This document shows, piece by piece, positions 59,150 to 64,000 of a DNA stretch of 64,000 nucleotides. The stretch is from the NCBI RefSeq assembly GCF_030704535.1, contig NC_081823.1, positions 3,938,501 to 4,002,500 on the forward strand, in the 5' to 3' direction. How positions within the stretch are numbered: position 1 is the stretch's first letter; each line of letters starts with the position of its first letter. Under the pieces are notes generated by a model. The model made no database searches and was not told the DNA's origin. It was given only the letters and a program-made list of their open reading frames with translations. This DNA comes from Vitis vinifera (taxonomy: Eukaryota > Streptophyta > Magnoliopsida > Vitales > Vitaceae). A program made the translations under genes and the position numbers.

Positions 59150-60845
59150 ATGCATGGGTGTCCGCCCTTTTGTTAACTGCTGTCTGAAAATTGCTTCAAG
59201 GATGAGGGACGACTCCTTGATTTTATTCTGCCACTAGAATCAAACTCTTCAGTGATCAAAATCCCAAACCTTAAAATCTAAATAAAACCCAATCTTTTTT
59301 TTCTTTTTTCTTTTTCTTCATTTTTTCCATCTGCTCGATCAGACCACAGCAAGATTAAGTATGTGAAAAATGATTTGTTTGATTTCCGATTGACTTCTCA
59401 GAATCTGTAGAGTTACTTCTACCAAAAATCTATTTATGGACCAAGAAGGTGTCGTCCCTCATCGTTGAAGCAATTCTCAGACAGCAGATGGCAAAAGGTT
59501 TGAGATTTTCTTCCACATCTTCAACCTTTCTCTGTACAAAGACATGAACGAACATCAAAAAACAAATAAAAATGTTACTGGGTATAGCAATTGTCATTAA
59601 ACAAATTATCTTATTCTCAAAGAACCCCAAAATTGAGACCATACAGTATTCAAAGATTTAGGTTCCTTCCCTTTCCTACATTTCTTCACCAAACAAACAT
59701 AATGACCAGCCGGGTTTAAGCATTGACATGAAGATATCATTGTAATTCATACCAAGAATCCAAGAAATGCATACATTCAGCGTAAGAAAGATTATGAAAA
59801 ATAGAAAAGAAAAGAAAAAAAAGAAGAAAAAACAACGAATTGAAATTGTTCTTATTGGCGTACCCTTTACGATTGCATGGACGTGAAGAAGTTGAAGTCG
59901 GAAATTGCGAAACTCCAACTGGTTTTCATTGGCCACTCCAACTTTTGATTGGTGATTACAACACCATCTTTCTCTCTCTAACTAGTTATAATATGGTTGT
60001 TGGGGGTTTGGCGGTTATATATATGGGCATAGTCGGCAGGAAATTCAGACCCTGGGTTTGGATTCTCTGTTGTGAGTCTTCTGTCGAAGATTGCAGTGAC
60101 CAACAAAATATTGCCACGTGAACAATTTTTTTAAATCAAAATTGTACATGATAAAGTGTGTTAAAATTATATAATATGCTTCTTAGGGGAAAAAAAATTT
60201 ATATTCATACGGAGTAAAAGGTGATTGAGTAATTTATCAATTGGTTGCAACTGATTTTTCTCATGTGTGAAGTGATTTAGTGGTTTAGTTTCATTAATGT
60301 TAATAACATAACATGTTATAAAAAATGTAAATGAAAAAATGATACAAGTGGTGTTATGCTTAATTTTATTGTGTTTGACAGTAATTTTTGGAAGCATTTA
60401 TAGTATTTCTAATACTTAAAAGGAAGTTTCACAATGATTTTAGGAGACTTTTCCAATATTTTTAACAATTTTTTCATTCAAGTGTTAGAAATGTTATAAA
60501 TGTTTTCTAATATTACTATCAAATGCACCATTAATATGTTTTTTTTCCTATTTTACATAGGAAGATAATCATTTGATACTTTATATATATTTAACCCATA
60601 CCTCAAGATAGGATGTTTCAATATTTTTTGTGAAAATTTCACATTTGATAAAATTTTAAAAACATTATTAAATGATCATCACATATGGTTTATCTTAATA
60701 TTTAAGTCATTCTCTTCCAAATGTTGATGAATATGACAATGATCATGTAAAACTAAAGTTCAAAAGCTACTAGACAAACGGTTCGATAGATGATTGACGT
60801 TCTAGAATTTGGTAAAACCTTGTATTTAAATATTAGAAAATATTT
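59150..60845 (-). repeat. Exon-bearing repeat copy D, inverted
   Basis: Minus-strand copy. The arm is at 60845-60120, interrupted by a MITE at 60371-60528. Block 1 is at 59929-59871 (MANENQLEFRNFRLQLLHVH, then AI and GTAAAG), and block 2 is at about 59531-59440 (KVEDVEENLKPFA, then MRDDTFLVH). This copy alone has a promoter-like stretch with a TATATATAAC box (about 60013-60022) upstream of block 1 and a CACGTG core at 60114-60119. Part of block 2 is repeated near 59160-59225. It is the most diverged copy and may be nearest to the parent gene. Parent not recognised. Confidence 0.65.
60371..60528. repeat. Palindromic MITE within copy D
   Basis: Inverted ends GTGTTTGACAGTAATTTT and AATATTACTATCAAATGCAC; related to 58955-59073. 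The interior is AT-rich. Confidence 0.6.
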
Positions 60846-61490
60846 ATAATTTTCCACTCATTTTTTTTATCCATTCTACTGTTCTACATGGGATATTTTA
60901 ATCTTATATTAAAATATAGTATATGCATATCCTTGTAGTATAAATTTATTTTTTTATATACTCATTTTGTAAAATAATTTTTTTTATTATAAATTAAATT
61001 TATGGTTAAAACAAAAAAACTAAAAAAAATATTTATAAAATGATATTAATATATGATACATAAATTATTTTTACATATTGAATAGCATAATATAAAAAAT
61101 TTATTTATAAAATTTAAATATTTTAATCATGAATATTATTAAATATAACAAAATTTGTAGTTTTTAAAAATAGAAAATATCAGAATGTGATAGAAAATTT
61201 TATTTTAAACATTTAAAATAATATATATTTCATATTATTTTTTGTTTATTTTATAAATTACATATAAGTATAATATAACATAAAATATCTCATTATCTAT
61301 GCTACTTTAAAATATTATATTAATAGGATATGTATGGATGTATATCCTATCCTATCTTATCTTCAACTAACTATAACCTAATATTCTTCATTATCCAATC
61401 TTATCTTCAACCTAATATTCTTCATTATCCAATCTTATCTTCAACTAACTATAACCTAATTTTCTTCTTTATTGCATATATTCAGCGATA
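60846..61490. repeat. AT-rich stretch with a short tandem repeat
   Basis: No gene. At 61345-61460 a unit of about 38 bp ('tatccaatcttatcttcaac' plus 'ctaatattcttcat') is repeated two to three times. The rest is AT-rich without structure. Confidence 0.45.
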
Positions 61491-61494
61491 GAAC

Positions 61495-62710
61495 AGGACC
61501 TCAAGGTTTAGGTCGTCCTCCTATTGGAAATACATGTTGACCACGAATGCTTCCGCATACCCAACTGGACTTGCACCAGTCACTGCCACAAAAAGATCAA
61601 GCTCTGTGCTTCAACCTGGTGCCAGATGAATGCACCACTGGGAGAATCGGAATTTCCAGCTTGATTCCCTTCACGTCCATGCAATCATAAAGGCTTCACT
61701 TTTCTGTTTTTTCTTTTCGTTCTTAATAATCACAAAGATTCTGACATGCATCTTTTGGTTTCTTGGTTTCTTTGCATACTGATTTATTCATCCAACCCTC
61801 AAATTACGAGAAAAACAGCCCATTTGTGTGGTATCTTGCCATGAGAACTATGATAGCTTCATGTGGACGGTTGACACTCCACCCAGTATGTTACAAGGCT
61901 AAAGGATCTTGTTTGGTTGGGGAGAAAGTGTAGGGAAATGGAAGGAACCAAAATCTTTGAACACTGCATGGTCTCAAATTTTGGGGTTCTTCAAGAATAA
62001 GATAACTTGTCTGGTTCTGTTTTTTCTTGGTTTTGTATGGAACCAAATAGAGGAGTGAGAAAATTGCTGTTCTCAGTAATGTTCTTGTTTGATTTTTGAT
62101 GTTCTTCCACTTCTTTGTACAGGGAAAGCTAGATGGTTTGAAACGTAAATGCATGTGATCAGAATTAAAAAGATTATTAAAAAAGAAAAGAAAAAACAAG
62201 AAGAGTAAAGATTGTTCTTCTTATAGGTTAATGGACGTGAAGATCATCAAGTTGGAAATTTGCGATTCACCCGGTTTTCAATGGCCATATATTCATCCGA
62301 AACCGTGTTGCAATGTTCGTTGACAGCTTGATCTTTCTTTGACAGTGACGATTGCAAACCAAGAAAATATACCCTGTAATTTTCTTTTATTGATTTTTCG
62401 TTTCTCAGCAACCAAATGTACATCGCAGGAGGGTCGACTTCAATGCATGAAGGAGCTAGCGGCAAAGTACGAAAGGGAGGTGGCCATGAGCTCAAAAACA
62501 ACATAGCCAATCCGGTAGTACAAGTCCTGGTGCAACGCCACTGTACCAGACTACCAGGTCTTCCACCAGCACCTCCATCTATTCATCCTCCTTATCCTAT
62601 TATTGGTATGTCTAAACCTGCAGCAACACCATACACTGGGGGAAAGCCACCACCGTATTATCCTCCTTTTCTGTGTAGGAAAACAATTCCTCATTTCGTT
62701 TAGGCTTATC
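61495..62710 (+). repeat. Exon-bearing repeat copy E
   Basis: Block 1 ends at 61686 (NRNFQLDSLHVHAI; the next bases are AT rather than GT). Its upstream part differs from copies A-D and reads open (AYPTGLAPVTATKRSSSVLQ). Block 2 is largely missing. Block 3 starts at 62409 after TTTCTCAG and stays open and proline-rich: LPGLPPAPPSIHPPYP, then TGGKPPPYYPPF. The GTATGT at 62606 may be a donor or coding sequence. The MITE at 62740-62940 follows in the same position as in copies A and B. Family not recognised. Confidence 0.65.
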
Positions 62711-62984
62711 CGGTTCACATAAAGCTTGAGGGAAGATATATTTTTATATTCTACATCAAACTTATTTCACTTTTTTAAGTCTTCTGCATAAACACTAAAT
62801 AATTTAAAATTATATAATTTTTTTTACTAATTTTAATTATATATATATATTTTTTACTTTTTTTTATGGTAAAATCAAACCTTAAGAAATATATTTAAAA
62901 TTTTTTTTCTTATTTCTTAATTTTCAGGGGCCAAATATAACTTAAAGTTATATGGAAAATAAGAAAGAAAGTGGTCTAGGATTC

Positions 62985-63180
62985 ATCAATGGATGATATG
63001 GTGGTGGCATAGACTTTCCCCTAGTTTATGGTCTAGGTGGAGGTCTAGACATATGACTAGGTGGTGGTGCACCATGATGACTAGGTGGTGGTGCACCCAA
63101 ACCACTAGGTGGTGTGTTCTTGGTCATGTTGTTTTTGAGTTCATAGTCTACTCCCATTTGTATTGTTGGAAAGTTAAAGG
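62985..63180 (-). repeat. Inverted partner of block 3 (copy E)
   Basis: Minus-strand proline-rich open sequence: YELK at its start, then TPPSGLGAPPPSHHGAPPPS and HMSRPPPRP. It resembles block 3 on the plus strand ('atgagctcaaaa' in block 3 matches 'atgaactcaaaa' here). The same pair exists in copies A (34990-35125) and B (46700-46890), with the MITE between the arms each time. Confidence 0.6.
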
Positions 63181-63399
63181 CAAATCTAAAGAATTATCTT
63201 GTTCAGGTATAAAAATTTCTTCACAATAATAATCTCTCAATAATAATAACAACCTTTCATTATTTTTTTTGAATAAAAATTGCACTTTTTATATTATTGT
63301 AATTCCGAAAACAAATTCTTCATTGCAAATTTTAATTTTGATACTTTGTACCATCTCTTGTAATTTAAAAGAATTTTTACTATATATATATATATATAT

Positions 63400-63830
63400 A
63401 TATTATGATAATAGTTTTTGATATTGTAGATATTGTTCATCTAAGTTTTAAATTTTCTATAATGTTTTTATTGAAATGGTATTTGAAGCTTAAGAGTAAT
63501 TTTGAATTAATCCAATTAGGAAAATAGTATTTGAATTAATCATGCTAAAACACAAATTTACATTTTTCAAATGATCATTAGATAGAGTTTACCTTAATTA
63601 TTAAACCATTTTTTTCCTAATTAGGATAAGAGAAGAGAGAGCAACCTTAACCCTTGAATTTCAAATTTTTTGTACATTAGAAAGTATTTATTTCTTAGAA
63701 AAATTTATGAGAAGATATCTTAGTTGTTCGGTCTCCCTTTATTAATACATAAATCCTTATTTGTAGGCTGTAAGGATAATATCACTATGAAATCAAAAGG
63801 AATCAATTTCATGCTCACTTGCTTTTCTGC
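63400..63830 (-). repeat. Inverted copy of the repeat's left arm
   Basis: The complement of copy A's arm (33000-33440): 'gattaattcaaaattactcttaa', 'actttctaatgta', 'gatgatcaat..ttgcac'-like. An (AT)n run lies at 63381-63402. It shows that the arm can lie inverted to the right of the blocks, as well as upstream on the same strand. Confidence 0.6.
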
Positions 63831-64000
63831 AATTCTTCTTCCATAATCATAAAAAGAAGAAATAAATTCTTAAATTTCACTAATGAAAAAAGAACAAAAT
63901 TAAAGAAATAAAAAATTTATATTTTCACTTCCCCTTTAACAATCTTGAACAAGAAGGAATATAATTTCCTTGTATAAGAATGACTATGAAAAAAAAAACA

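Noticed and set aside
59840-60121. 93-codon plus-strand frame
   Set aside because: Antisense to block 1 and the promoter-like part of repeat copy D; likely a shadow.

Overview
The window looks like euchromatic but transposon-rich nuclear DNA of a woody eudicot. It is AT-rich, with intron-containing host genes, Copia elements, hAT, Mutator-like and CACTA pieces, MITEs and a caulimovirid fossil. Gene content and repeats suggest grapevine (Vitis) or a close relative; this rests on recall, not on a search. Only three intact host genes are visible: an R2R3-MYB transcription factor (1389-2744, +), a DUF4220/DUF594 membrane protein (26454-28661, +) and the chloroplast Rieske protein gene petC (30567-32356, -). 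No tRNA, rRNA or CRISPR array was found.

Layout. 1-2.9 kb: MYB gene with ACGT-type promoter motifs. 2.9-9.1 kb: AT-rich intergenic DNA, an inverted MITE cluster, and the leader and N-terminal remnant of a dead DUF4220 copy. 9.5-19.55 kb: a truncated minus-strand Copia fossil split by a plus-strand Copia with both LTRs, itself split by a 992-bp hAT element. 20-30 kb: a second DUF4220 remnant, a leader exon that may belong to the intact DUF594 gene, a broken endogenous pararetrovirus, the intact gene, and a decayed 3' copy after it. 30.5-32.5 kb: petC.

32.8-64 kb holds no intact gene. It is built from copies, in both orientations, of a repeat carrying exon-like blocks of an unrecognised plant gene. 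Copies A and B are a tandem duplication of about 3.2 kb that later took different insertions. Copy A received a Mutator-like element (35423-43560) holding an LTR-type element (35931-42950), which carries same-strand fragments of several host genes, including a KH-domain and a MOM1-like helicase fragment. Copy B received a 1.07-kb TIR element. Further right are two solo LTRs with target duplications, a CACTA terminus, two inverted Copia 3' ends and a second member of the hAT family.

The three intact genes have no visible functional link. The window is mainly informative as a record of ordered insertions and of local duplication and decay of the DUF594 family and of the exon-bearing repeat.
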